The notes beneath the pieces are model-generated. The model was not told the origin of the DNA and ran no database searches. It saw only the letters and a list, made by a program, of their open reading frames with translations. The translations under genes and the position numbers were made by a program. DNA of 50,854 bases from Natrinema thermotolerans DSM 11552. GTDB lineage: Archaea; Halobacteriota; Halobacteria; Halobacteriales; Natrialbaceae. Where the stretch lies: NCBI GenBank assembly GCA_000337115.1, contig AOIR01000048.1:1-50854 (forward strand), read 5' to 3'. Positions within the stretch are counted from its first letter, which is position 1. Each line of letters starts with the position of its first letter. Below are positions 34,011 through 43,615 of the stretch, piece by piece.

Positions 34011-35069
34011 CTATTCGATGCTCGTGGAAAGGTCACGGTCAGCAACAGTAGCTGGGACGGCGCTCAGCAGTTCGGCGACCGTCTCGAGATCCGCCAGGTC
34101 CACAACCTCGACGGGTGTGTGCATATAGCGGTTCGGGACGCCGACGTTCACCGATGGAATCCCCCCGCGGGACGTATAGAACGCATCAGCATCCGTCCCG
34201 GTGTTCGTTCCCGATGCCTGTAACTGGATATCGATGTCGGCCGCAGCGGCAGTCCGCCGAACCGCATCGACGAGTCGCGGATGGTTCGCGCTTCCGCGTA
34301 CGACGACCGGGCCGTCACCGAGTTCGACACCGGTTTTTTGCGCTGACGTGATATCCGGAGTATCCGTCGCGTGAGTTACGTCTATCGCGACTACTGCATC
34401 GGGTGCAAGATCGAAGCCGACCATTTTCGCGCCCTGTAACCCGACCTCCTCTTGAACCGTAGAGACGGCATAGATCGTCGCCTCGTGGTCACGTTCGGCT
34501 GCCCGCCGGAGTGCTTCCGCCGCAGCCCAGATACCGATACGATTGTCCAACCCGCGTGCTGCGATCCGTCCGTTCTCCAGTTCGGAGACCGTTTGATCGA
34601 ACGTAATCGGATCGCCGCGCTCGACTAATTCCTCGGCTTCGGCCGCATCGTCGGCGCCGATATCGATATACTGCTCGTCGATATCGGTGAGCGATTCGTC
34701 TTCGTGATCACGAAGATGAATCGCCGTCTGACCGATCACTCCCGAAACTGGCCCAGCATCGGTATGAATACGGACGTGCTGGCCCTTCGAGACGGTCCGG
34801 TCCGACCCCCCGACAGGAGTTATTCGGAGGATGCCGCTTTCTTCGATGTCCCGCACCATGAAGCCGATTTCGTCGCTGTGTCCAGTGAGGGCGATCGACG
34901 TCTCGTTCCCCTCCAGCACAGCGACGGCGTTTCCGTAACTGTCGGTCCTCACTTCGTCGGCGAACTCCTCGACGTACTCTACCCAGCGGCGTTGTGCCGG
35001 TGTCTCGAACCCCGACGGCGTCGCTGTGGTGAGTAATTCGTCGAGAAACCGACGGCGTTGTTGCTCCAT
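34011..35069 (-). CDS. M42 family metallo-aminopeptidase/cellulase-like
   Basis: A 352-residue protein from ATG at 35069. The M42 metal ligands are all visible: His in ALTGHSDEIGFMV (about 68), Asp in GLDNRIGIWAA, the pair EE in STVQEEVGLQG, Asp in AIDVTHATD and His in NRYMHTPVEVVDL. The family includes tetrahedral aminopeptidases (TET) that trim peptides; some members were formerly called endoglucanases. It forms the left edge of a block with low CTCGAG use. The upstream 34 codons to an ATG at 35171 encode an unlike sequence and are not included. Confidence 0.92.
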   Translation of the reverse strand: MEQQRRRFLDELLTTATPSGFETPAQRRWVEYVEEFADEVRTDSYGNAVAVLEGNETSIALTGHSDEIGFMVRDIEESGILRITPVGGSDRTVSKGQHVRIHTDAGPVSGVIGQTAIHLRDHEDESLTDIDEQYIDIGADDAAEAEELVERGDPITFDQTVSELENGRIAARGLDNRIGIWAAAEALRRAAERDHEATIYAVSTVQEEVGLQGAKMVGFDLAPDAVVAIDVTHATDTPDITSAQKTGVELGDGPVVVRGSANHPRLVDAVRRTAAAADIDIQLQASGTNTGTDADAFYTSRGGIPSVNVGVPNRYMHTPVEVVDLADLETVAELLSAVPATVADRDLSTSIE

Positions 35070-35229
35070 GTACCGACATGGGTCCCGATAGGTGAAAAAC
35101 TCGACTATGATCTCGCGGACACGCCCGTCGCGGCATTCGTGGTGATCGTGGGCCAGAAACGACGATTCCACCGCCGCCGGACGGAACGCATTTCAAGTCA
35201 CCGTAGTATGTCTCCCGTAACTGACGCTC

Positions 35230-35475
35230 ATGGATACTTCCGACCTCCCCGACCCCGAGGGCATCTCCCCGCTGGCGTGGCGACTCCTCCGTGTTGCGGC
35301 CGGATACGAACAACGGGCGGTCGAACGGGAGATAGACGACCTTATGCAGGCACACCTCTCGATGCTCGAGAGCGGGAGTCGGTCCCTGTCCCGACCGCGC
35401 CGGAAGACGTTGCTGGAACTCTACGCCGCGGAACTGACCGTCGAACAGGTGCGGGCGATCGTCGACCACTTCTAA
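35230..35475 (+). CDS. Small HTH protein, XRE-like
   Basis: An 81-residue protein resembling a lone helix-turn-helix of the XRE or Fis-like kind: PLAWRLLRVAAGYEQRAVEREIDD, LMQAHLSMLESGSRSLSRPRRKTLLELYAAELTVEQVRAIVDHF, with the recognition helix probably at HLSMLESGSRSLSR. It stands 56 bp before the DASS transporter on the same strand, and a 17-bp palindrome covers that gene's start, so it is a good candidate for local control of the transporter. This is inference from position only. Confidence 0.6.
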   Translation: MDTSDLPDPEGISPLAWRLLRVAAGYEQRAVEREIDDLMQAHLSMLESGSRSLSRPRRKTLLELYAAELTVEQVRAIVDHF

Positions 35476-35531
35476 GGGAACTCTCGAATGGAAGCGCTTA
35501 AGATCCATAATGATAATTCCTCTGTGTATCA

Positions 35532-37151
<1,620 letters not shown>

Positions 37152-37401
37152 CCCGTCTCGAGGACAAGTGATTCGAACCGAGGCATCTCGTCGTCGTGTG
37201 GGATCGAAGCTCTCGAGGCGTTCGCGGTGGGCTTTCGATCCGTCAGTGGCCCGTAGCACGGGTGCATTTTCGGAAATACGCTCGCAACCCAATCGGGAAA
37301 TCCGGTCACGGCAGGGACGGACCGAGCAAGTAGTACCATGAGGCCACGAATATCTTTTTTATTTGATATAGGTATATACGCCCGATCGTGATACGACGGA
37401 T

Positions 37402-37593
37402 ATGGAACCCAGAGTCGAACGCCGGTGTCACGTGTTGATCGGCAGTTCACTGCTACTACTCACGATCGGTATCGGATACTGTGTCGTCGTCGGAACTTGT
37501 TTGGCCGACTTTCTGGTAGTGATCGCGGGACTCTTTCTCGGTTGGGTGGGGTTGTTCTACTGCGTCGGTAACTCCTCCATCTGGGGGTCGTGA
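37402..37593 (+). CDS. Small two-helix membrane protein
   Basis: A 63-residue protein with two hydrophobic helices (VLIGSSLLLLTIGIGYCVVVG and LADFLVVIAGLFLGWVGLFYCVG), four Cys residues and a short polar start. A TATATA at 37373-37378 sits about 26 bp before the ATG, giving a convincing leaderless promoter; the region upstream (37346-37378) is unusually AT-rich. No family is recognised. The start codon choice is supported by the promoter. Confidence 0.6.
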   Translation: MEPRVERRCHVLIGSSLLLLTIGIGYCVVVGTCLADFLVVIAGLFLGWVGLFYCVGNSSIWGS

Positions 37594-37915
37594 CACGACC
37601 GCGACTGTCCTGACAGCGCTCTCCGACAACTCACTGTCGTCCGATACGTACTGTGGTCTTGATCCCTCGATGACTCACTTCGCTGCCTCGACAGCGGCCG
37701 GCCGACCGGGTGAAAACGGCGCTTCGTTCGCTCGAGTCGGGACCGCGATACTGCTGCTACCGTTTGCTGTACCGCTGTCCCGGTGGGACCGCAGGGCGGG
37801 TCGCGGTCCCACCGGCAATGACGGACAGGAGACCGTCCAAGTTAGAGCGGTCCGCGGACGGTGCGAGTGTCAACGACCACGCGAAAAACACATCGGCGAG
37901 CCGTCCCGCAGTCGG
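37594..37915. other. Intergenic region with a strong hairpin between convergent genes
   Basis: No gene is found in these 322 bases. CCGGTGGGACCGC at 37780-37792 and its exact complement at 37803-37815 make a 13-bp GC-rich stem with a 10-base loop. It lies between the ends of the small membrane protein and the heme O synthase gene, which converge, so a two-way transcript terminator or processing signal is possible. Otherwise nothing is seen. Confidence 0.5.
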
Positions 37916-39337
37916 TCAGAACGCCAGCGCGTCCACGAGGATCGCGACCAGCACGGCCCCGAGGAAGGCGTTCGAGGCGTGGAACGAGCGGAACGCGGCG
38001 GCTTCGGTCTGCTCGAAGTGGAGTCGCACTGCGGTCCAGAGGAAGATCCCGCCGAAGACGACGACGGTCCCGGCATACAGCGCGCCGAGGTCAGTGATCC
38101 AGGCCAGCGCGATCGTACTCACGAGCGTCGCGGCGATGTAGTAGATGATCTGCTTTCGCGTCTCCGTCTCGCCGCGGACGACCGGCATCATCGGGAAGCC
38201 GCCGCGGGCGTAGTCGTCCTTGTAGGCCAGCGCGAGGTTGTAGAAGTGCGCTGGCGTCCACAGGAAGATGACCGCCGCGAGCGCGAGGCCGGGCCAGCCG
38301 ATCTCGTTAGTCACGGCGGCCCAGCCGATCAGCGCTGGCAGCGCCCCCGCAGCGCCGCCGATAACCGTGTTCTGGACCGTGTTCGGCTTGAGCAACAGCG
38401 TGTAGACGACGCTATAAAACAGGATCGCAGCCAGGCCGAGCGCCGCGGCCAGCCGGTTGATCGTCAGGAAGGCCGCAAGCGACAGTCCGGTCAGCGCGAG
38501 CCCGAAGGCCAGCGCGTTCCGGACCGGAATCAGATCCACCGCGAGCGGGCGCTCAGCGGTCCGGGACATCTTCTGGTCGACGTCGCGCTCGAGGACGTGG
38601 TTGAACGTCCCGCTGGCACCGATCGCGAGGACGCCGCCTCCGAGCGTCGCGACGATCGTGTAAGTCTCGAGGCCGGGGCCGGCGGCAAGCGCCATTCCGG
38701 CGGCGGCGACCAGACAGAGCAGCCACATCAGGCGCGGCTTCATCATCTGGAAATAGGCGAAGGCGGTCAGTCGGGCGCGCGCCAGACGGCTCGAGGGGAG
38801 CGTGCGTTCGGTCGCGGTCGGGACCGACTCCTCGAGGGGTTCCGGAGACGTGACGCCGTCCTCGTCTTCGCTCCCGGTCGCGATCTCTAAGTCCCAGGCG
38901 AGCGCGAGGACGACCGCTGAGAAGATGACGAGCCCGAGCCCGAGGTGCAGTCCGGGGACGATCGCGGCGGGGCCGATCGTCGCGGTGACGGCACCGACGC
39001 CGACCTGGACGACGTAGAGGACGGCGGCGATGGCGAGCGTCGTTCGGACGCGGCTCGAGACGTCACCGAAAACGGCGGCGGCGGCCGTCGCGGCCACGAG
39101 CAGGCCGACGACGACGGCGGCGAGCCGGTGGGCCCACGCGATCGCGAGTTCGGTCTGACTCAGCGGGTCGACCGGCGCGTGACAGGTCGGCCACGTCGAA
39201 CACGACGCGGCGGCGTTCGTCAGCGACGTCGTCGCGCCGACGATGAGGAGGAGGTACACGCCCAGCGCGGTCGCTGCGAGCAGTGCGGAGAAGCGATGTC
39301 GCGTGCCGACGGGGCGGGGAAACGACTCTGTTGCCAC
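37916..39337 (-). CDS. ctaB: CtaA-CtaB fusion: half heme A synthase plus heme O synthase
   Basis: A 473-residue membrane protein. Residues 1-150 form four helices with the CtaA/COX15 features: a Cys pair in SCSTWPTCH (46, 52), AHRLAAVVVGLL with His70 and LHLGLGLVIFS with His131. After an acidic linker, residues 190-470 are a UbiA-type prenyltransferase with N246HVLERDVDQKMSRT260 and a second conserved loop LALAYKDDYARGGFPM, the heme O synthase (CtaB) pattern. The fused enzyme farnesylates protoheme and probably oxidises it to heme A for cytochrome oxidase. CtaA here is only one of the two usual four-helix halves, as known for haloarchaea. Its divergent neighbour is the zinc-finger membrane protein. 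Confidence 0.93.
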   Translation of the reverse strand: MATESFPRPVGTRHRFSALLAATALGVYLLLIVGATTSLTNAAASCSTWPTCHAPVDPLSQTELAIAWAHRLAAVVVGLLVAATAAAAVFGDVSSRVRTTLAIAAVLYVVQVGVGAVTATIGPAAIVPGLHLGLGLVIFSAVVLALAWDLEIATGSEDEDGVTSPEPLEESVPTATERTLPSSRLARARLTAFAYFQMMKPRLMWLLCLVAAAGMALAAGPGLETYTIVATLGGGVLAIGASGTFNHVLERDVDQKMSRTAERPLAVDLIPVRNALAFGLALTGLSLAAFLTINRLAAALGLAAILFYSVVYTLLLKPNTVQNTVIGGAAGALPALIGWAAVTNEIGWPGLALAAVIFLWTPAHFYNLALAYKDDYARGGFPMMPVVRGETETRKQIIYYIAATLVSTIALAWITDLGALYAGTVVVFGGIFLWTAVRLHFEQTEAAAFRSFHASNAFLGAVLVAILVDALAF

Positions 39338-39486
39338 GGCTATTCTCGTCTACACCCTTCGACTCCGCGTATTTAGGGCTCCCGCTTTTTCCCACAGCGG
39401 GACACCGACGCCGGTCGTCTTGGCCGGCGAGACAGTCGGCGAAAACCGACCGAAAACGCATATGACGGGTCGTCGTAGTCGTCGCC

Positions 39487-39825
39487 GTGTCGGGCGACTC
39501 GAGCGATCACGCGCCGACGGGTGCGAATCTCACTCGTGGTGCCACGACGGGCACCGAACCCGCAGTCGACGCACCCGAGGGCGGCAAAGACGGCGACCCG
39601 CCAGCGCGGTGTCCGTACTGCGGGCGGCCGTTTCGGCGAGTCCGCTACGAGCGACTCCACCGGGGCCGCGCCCACCCCGCGCGACTCTCGGACCGGGAGC
39701 GGGCAGCCCTCGAGCGGGCCCGCCGTGCGGAAAGCAAGACGATGCGGCGAGTCCGACTGTACGCCGTCGGTGCCGTCGTCGTCATCTATTTCGGCCTATT
39801 GATCGTCGCGGCGTTCGTCGTCTGA
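39487..39825 (+). CDS. C2H2 zinc-finger protein with C-terminal membrane anchor
   Basis: A 112-residue protein from GTG at 39487. A textbook C2H2 finger with Phe (CPYCGRPFRRVRYERLHRGRAH; C-x2-C-x12-H-x4-H) sits in the middle, followed by a basic helix and one membrane segment (AVGAVVVIYFGLLIVAAFV). The N-terminal 40 residues are disordered and acidic. It is divergent from the heme O synthase gene. A single eukaryote-like finger tethered to the membrane is unusual; a role in oxidase assembly is guessed from position. Confidence 0.8.
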   Translation: MSGDSSDHAPTGANLTRGATTGTEPAVDAPEGGKDGDPPARCPYCGRPFRRVRYERLHRGRAHPARLSDRERAALERARRAESKTMRRVRLYAVGAVVVIYFGLLIVAAFVV

Positions 39826-39867
39826 TCCGGGGAGCGTCGTCTTCTCCCGGCCTCGTTGCCAGTCCGT

Positions 39868-40161
39868 TCACATCCCCATATCTTCGGCGGCCTCGGGGAC
39901 CGGCAGGTCGTGTGGCGGGACGCCGAGCAGTTCCCCGACGTGATCCAGCGCCATATCGAACCCGTAGTAGCGCTCGAGTTCGTCGCCGTCGGCCGTCGGG
40001 CGTACCTTCAGCATGGCGTACCCCTCGACGTTCTGTGCGATCGCGGCGGTCGCGCTCGGGCCGGCTCCGGAGTCGCGCTCGAACGACAGGATCCGTTCGG
40101 TCTCGGTCTCGTCGTAGGTCGCCGCGATCCCGTTGGCGTCGGCCGTCCGTTCGTCGGTCAT
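39868..40161 (-). CDS. Small acidic haloarchaeal protein, unknown
   Basis: A 97-residue protein from ATG at 40161 (MTDERTADANG). The centre reads RILSFERDSGAGPSATAAIA and YAMLKVRPTADGDELERYYGFDMALDHVGELLGV, a compact alpha/beta pattern with conserved-looking hydrophobic and Tyr residues, but no known domain is recognised by eye. It is probably cytoplasmic. The ORF can be extended eight codons upstream, which is not favoured. It converges with the zinc-finger gene, from 42 bp away. Confidence 0.6.
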   Translation of the reverse strand: MTDERTADANGIAATYDETETERILSFERDSGAGPSATAAIAQNVEGYAMLKVRPTADGDELERYYGFDMALDHVGELLGVPPHDLPVPEAAEDMGM

Positions 40162-40259
40162 GGGCGACAGTGGGGAACCGATCACCGGGAAACTGTCGGT
40201 TCCGGTCGAGCCCGCCGGGAGGGGCGAACATCGACACCGATTTTTCGGTCGCCTTCGAG

Positions 40260-41168
40260 ATGCGGGCCGTGAACCGATCGGACTCCGCTACGGCCCGTCG
40301 CCCGCTCGCGACGTTCCGACTCAGCCGAGCGGTCGCCCTCCAGTGGCTCGTCGTCTCCGCCGCGGGGTTTTTCGGCGCGGTCTACGCGTTCGCCCGCGTC
40401 CTCGCCCGGCTCCGCGGGGTCGCCCTCGAGCCGATCGTGATCGCGCCGTCGTCGCCGCCGACGGTCCTCGTCTGGCTGGCCGTCTCCGTCGGCCTGCTGG
40501 TCGTCGTGGTCGTCCCCCACGAGCTGCTGCACGGCCTCTTTCTGGCCCGCTACGGCGGCTCGCCGCGCTACGGCATCGGCGTCTCCCACTTCGTCCTCCC
40601 CTACGCCTACGCCGAAACCGACGGCTCGAGCTACACCCGCAACCAGCTGCTGGTCGCCCTGCTCGCGCCGTTCGCCGTGATCACCGCCGTCGGCCTCGCC
40701 GCGATGGTCGTCTCCCCGTCGCCGCTGCTTGTCGTCCCGCTGGCGGCGAACGCGGCCGGCTCGATCGGCGACCTCTGGATGGCCGCGGTCCTCTGTCAGT
40801 ACCCCGCCGACGTCCGCGTCGGCGATCCGCCCGGCGGCGTCCAGGGCTTTGGCATCTACGGGACCGACGAGGGTGCGAGCGACCGGTCGCCCGGAATGCG
40901 GTTCCTCTCACGCTTTGTGACCGGAAGCGTCGGAACGCTCGCCGCCGTCGTGACCTACGCGCTGGTGGCCGTCTTGCTCTCGCTGGCCTTCGGCTCCGGC
41001 GACGTCGTCCTCGGCGATCCCGATCAGGGGTGGCTGCTCGTCCGGCACGACCGCCGCCCCGACGGGAGCGCCCTCCTCGAGATCGGCGATCGAGCCATGC
41101 TCGGCGCAGCGGCCCTCGGCGGGCTCGCATGGACGATCGTCGCGACGCTGCGACAGCGCCTCGAGTGA
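40260..41168 (+). CDS. DUF3267-type membrane metalloprotease-like protein
   Basis: A 302-residue protein with about six membrane helices. The second helix ends with VVVVVPHELLHGLFLARYGG, an HExxH motif as in site-2-protease-like DUF3267 proteins, and the far conserved segment is LVVPLAANAAGSIGDLWMAA with the Asp expected for the third ligand of such folds. The C-terminal soluble stretch is acidic. ATG at 40260 is chosen; the upstream part in frame is Arg-rich shadow. Peptidase activity in the membrane is family-based inference. Confidence 0.82.
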   Translation: MRAVNRSDSATARRPLATFRLSRAVALQWLVVSAAGFFGAVYAFARVLARLRGVALEPIVIAPSSPPTVLVWLAVSVGLLVVVVVPHELLHGLFLARYGGSPRYGIGVSHFVLPYAYAETDGSSYTRNQLLVALLAPFAVITAVGLAAMVVSPSPLLVVPLAANAAGSIGDLWMAAVLCQYPADVRVGDPPGGVQGFGIYGTDEGASDRSPGMRFLSRFVTGSVGTLAAVVTYALVAVLLSLAFGSGDVVLGDPDQGWLLVRHDRRPDGSALLEIGDRAMLGAAALGGLAWTIVATLRQRLE

Positions 41169-41208
41169 AACCGTAACGCTCGAGCCGCCGGTGGCCCGAC
41201 CCCGCGGT

Positions 41209-41508
41209 ATGACCAAGTGGCTCCGGAGCGGCCGCCGCCGGGACATCTGTTTCCTGCTCGCCGCGGCCGCGGACGGCGAACTGCGCGGCCAGCAGCTGAA
41301 AACGCGCCTCGAGTCCCACTACGACGACCGGCTCGAGCCCAAGTCGTTCTACGGTTCGCTGTCGGCGCTGGTCGACGCTGGATTCGTCGAGAAGCGGACT
41401 GAAGGACTGCACGACGTTTACGCACTGACCGAGGCCGGCGAACGGCGGACACGGGACCACGGCGAGTGGGTCGGAGCGTGTCTAGATCCTGGTGGAGAAT
41501 CAGCGTAA
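41209..41508 (+). CDS. PadR-like winged-helix protein
   Basis: A 99-residue protein from ATG at 41209. It reads as a PadR-type winged helix: FLLAAAADGELRGQQLKTRLESHYDDRLEPKSFYGSLSALVDAGFVEKRTEGLHDVYALTEAGE, containing the expected helix-turn-helix and the Y-x-T-x-x-G wing end. Such proteins often control neighbouring transport or stress genes. It follows the DUF3267 gene after 40 bp and could be in the same unit. GTG at 41191 is an alternative start. Confidence 0.85.
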   Translation: MTKWLRSGRRRDICFLLAAAADGELRGQQLKTRLESHYDDRLEPKSFYGSLSALVDAGFVEKRTEGLHDVYALTEAGERRTRDHGEWVGACLDPGGESA

Positions 41509-41593
41509 GTGCCGTTTTGGATCGAATCGGTGTGAGAATGCGTACGACCACGGTCGGAGACGATGGGGCGACCAGAGGCACCAGTCGACTCGA

Positions 41594-42001
41594 TTACCGG
41601 TACGTCTCGACATCGATACCGGAGATCGTTTCGAAGTGAGTATCGCCAGTGAGGACCGGTTCGTCGCGCTCGAGAGCGGTCGCAGCGACGACCGCATCTC
41701 CCTTGCCGATCCCCGGCCCGTCGCCGGCAGCCGCGTCGGTTAGTCGCCGACCGAGGAGACGACCGGCACGTCTGGAGATACTCGGCGTCATCGGCACGAG
41801 CGGATAGGAGTCCAGGACGGCCTCGACACGCTGCCGTTCGGCTGTCGTGTGCGCGACTTTTCCGACGCCGATATAGAGTTCCAGCACCGTCATCGTCGGA
41901 ATGACCAGCGGAACGCCTTCGGTCTCGAGTTTTCGTTCCTTCTCGAGGGCTTCGTCGACGCCGTCGATAACGTCCAAAACGAAGCTCGTATCGACGATCA
42001 T
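41594..42001 (-). CDS. vapC: PIN-domain RNase toxin, VapC
   Basis: A 135-residue PIN domain. The catalytic acids are Asp4 (MIVDTSF), Glu41 (VLELYIG), Asp102 (GDAVVAATAL) and Asp120 (TGDTHFETI). PIN toxins cut structured RNA, often tRNA or rRNA, and are silenced by a bound antitoxin. The start overlaps the end of the VapB-like gene by four bases (ATGA), the normal arrangement. All four acidic residues are present, so it should be active. Replicon or island stabilisation is a possible role. Confidence 0.92.
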   Translation of the reverse strand: MIVDTSFVLDVIDGVDEALEKERKLETEGVPLVIPTMTVLELYIGVGKVAHTTAERQRVEAVLDSYPLVPMTPSISRRAGRLLGRRLTDAAAGDGPGIGKGDAVVAATALERDEPVLTGDTHFETISGIDVETYR

Positions 42002-42228
42002 TCGAACCGATCGCCGACGTCTCGGACTTCGTCGCGATCGACGCGATCGGCCTCGTCGATAGCCGTACGCATCTCGTCTACCTGTTCCGCGTCGAACACG
42101 TCACGGAGATCGCGGAGTGATCGACCACCGATGAGTCGTTCGACAGCCTCGCTAAACGACTCGTCGCTTCGTTTCTTCGATTTGATCCGTTCGTACACGT
42201 GTTCGTCGAGGCGGACTTGCTGCGACAT
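41998..42228 (-). CDS. vapB: VapB-type antitoxin
   Basis: A 76-residue protein from ATG at 42228. Its start SQQVRLDEHVYERIKSKKR has a ribbon-helix-helix-like beginning (strand then helix), then DESFSEAVERL, and a helical C-terminus rich in Asp and Arg that would wrap the PIN toxin. This is the haloarchaeal VapB/DUF7557-type layout. ATG at 42252 (eight residues longer) is a less likely start. Two TGTTGAC-type repeats lie just upstream and may be its operator. Confidence 0.85.
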   Translation of the reverse strand: MSQQVRLDEHVYERIKSKKRSDESFSEAVERLIGGRSLRDLRDVFDAEQVDEMRTAIDEADRVDRDEVRDVGDRFE

Positions 42229-42231
42229 CCC

Positions 42232-42269
42232 TGTTGACAGTGTTGACGCCACAGCCGAATCAATATTTG
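42232..42269 (-). promoter_or_regulatory. Promoter with direct repeat upstream of vapBC
   Basis: On the plus strand TGTTGAC occurs twice, at 42232-42238 and 42241-42247 (9-bp spacing), directly before the antitoxin start at 42228. On the minus strand a TATA-like CAAATATTG is at 42261-42269, about 37 bp upstream. Repeats placed between the TATA box and the start fit autorepression by VapB or VapBC. Confidence 0.45.
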
Positions 42270-42308
42270 GGAGACGAACGTAGTACTGAGATAGAGTCGG
42301 CGAAGCGG

Positions 42309-43454
42309 CTATTCCTCGAGCAACTGGTCGCCGATCGTGTTGCGCAGCACTTCGCTGGTGCCCTCGTAGATCTCGTTGAGTTTGGCGTCGCGGTAGAACC
42401 GCTGGGCCGCGAAGTCCTTGGTGTAGCCGTAGCCGCCGTGGATCTGGATGCCCTCGTTGGCGACCTCGCGGCTGACTTCGGAGGCGTAGAGCTTGGCCTG
42501 CGAGGCGTCCTTGATGTAGTCCTCGCCGCGGATCTTCTTGTCGGCGGCCTTGTGCATGAGCATCTTCGCGGCCTGGATCTTGGTGTCCATGTCCGCGAGC
42601 TTGTGTTTGATCGACTGGAACTCGCCGATGGGCTGGCCGAACTGCTCGCGCTCGTTCGCGTAGTCGCGGGCCTCCTCGAAGGCCGCGCGGGCGATGCCAA
42701 CGCCGCGGGCGGCGATGGTGATCCGGCCGCCGTTGAGGGTCTTCAGCGCGTGGACGAAGCCGTCGCCTTCCTCGCCGAGCCGGCGCGATTCCGGGATCCG
42801 GAGGTCGTCGAACCGGAGTTCGGCGGTCGGACAGCCCTTGTCGCCGAGTTTGTCCTCGGTGCCTTCGACGATGAAGCCGTCGTCCTCCTCGGGACGGACG
42901 ATAAAGGACGAAATGCCCTTGTTCCCCGCATCGGGATCGGTCTTGGCGAAGAGCGTGACCGTATCCGCGACGGAGCCGTTCGAGATCCAGAGTTTGCCGC
43001 CGTTGATGACGTACTCGTCGCCGTCTTTCTCGGCGGTGGTCTCCATCGCCGGCACGTCGCTGCCCGCACCGGCCTCCGAGAGCGCGAACGCCCCGATGTC
43101 CTCGCCCGCCGCGACGGGGGTCAGGTACTCCTCTTTCTGGGACTCGTCGCCGAACTCGTAGAGCATGTTGCCCGCCAGCGAGGTGTGGGCGGCGACGATC
43201 GTCCCCAGGCCGCCCGAGCCACGGGCGATCTCCTCGAGGCCGATCGCGTAGGAGTGATAGTCCAGCCCGGCACCGCCGTACTCCTCGGGGAAGGGCATCC
43301 CCATCAGCCCCAGTTCGGCCATCTGGTCGACGAGGTCCTGCGGGAACTCGTCGTCGTGGTCGATCTCTTCGGCGACGGGGACGACCTCCTCGTCGACGAA
43401 CTCCGACACCATGTCCCGAATCTGTTGCTGCTCGGCCGAGAGTGCAAAGTCCAT
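42309..43454 (-). CDS. Acyl-CoA dehydrogenase
   Basis: A 381-residue FAD enzyme of beta-oxidation-type. The order of signatures is complete: ALSEAGAGSDVPAM and WISNGSVADTVTLFAK (FAD-binding and middle beta domain), REQFGQPIGEFQSIKHKLADM, and the C-terminal EIYEGTSEVLRN with the catalytic Glu364 in YEGT, as in short/medium-chain members. It oxidises acyl-CoA to enoyl-CoA and feeds electrons to ETF. It stands alone as a transcription unit but is next to the acyl-CoA ligase, and the thiolase and 3-hydroxyacyl-CoA dehydrogenase are also in the window. Confidence 0.95.
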   Translation of the reverse strand: MDFALSAEQQQIRDMVSEFVDEEVVPVAEEIDHDDEFPQDLVDQMAELGLMGMPFPEEYGGAGLDYHSYAIGLEEIARGSGGLGTIVAAHTSLAGNMLYEFGDESQKEEYLTPVAAGEDIGAFALSEAGAGSDVPAMETTAEKDGDEYVINGGKLWISNGSVADTVTLFAKTDPDAGNKGISSFIVRPEEDDGFIVEGTEDKLGDKGCPTAELRFDDLRIPESRRLGEEGDGFVHALKTLNGGRITIAARGVGIARAAFEEARDYANEREQFGQPIGEFQSIKHKLADMDTKIQAAKMLMHKAADKKIRGEDYIKDASQAKLYASEVSREVANEGIQIHGGYGYTKDFAAQRFYRDAKLNEIYEGTSEVLRNTIGDQLLEE

Positions 43455-43615
43455 ATGGCGGGATTAGGAATCATGATCCTTTACTGTTCTCTCTTTGCGC
43501 TATCGTGTCTATCAGTGTCATGAGAGGGAACGTCGTGCAGTAGTGTCTCGACCGGCAGTAATCGACGACGAACCGCAGGTACGAACGCGGACCCAAAAAT
43601 CGGTAGCCGATCGCC

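Noticed and set aside
37169..37182. GATTCGAACC-type sequence like a tRNA T-arm on the minus strand
   Set aside because: The flanking bases do not form the five-pair stem and no acceptor, D or anticodon arm is found on either strand. No tRNA gene was found in the window.
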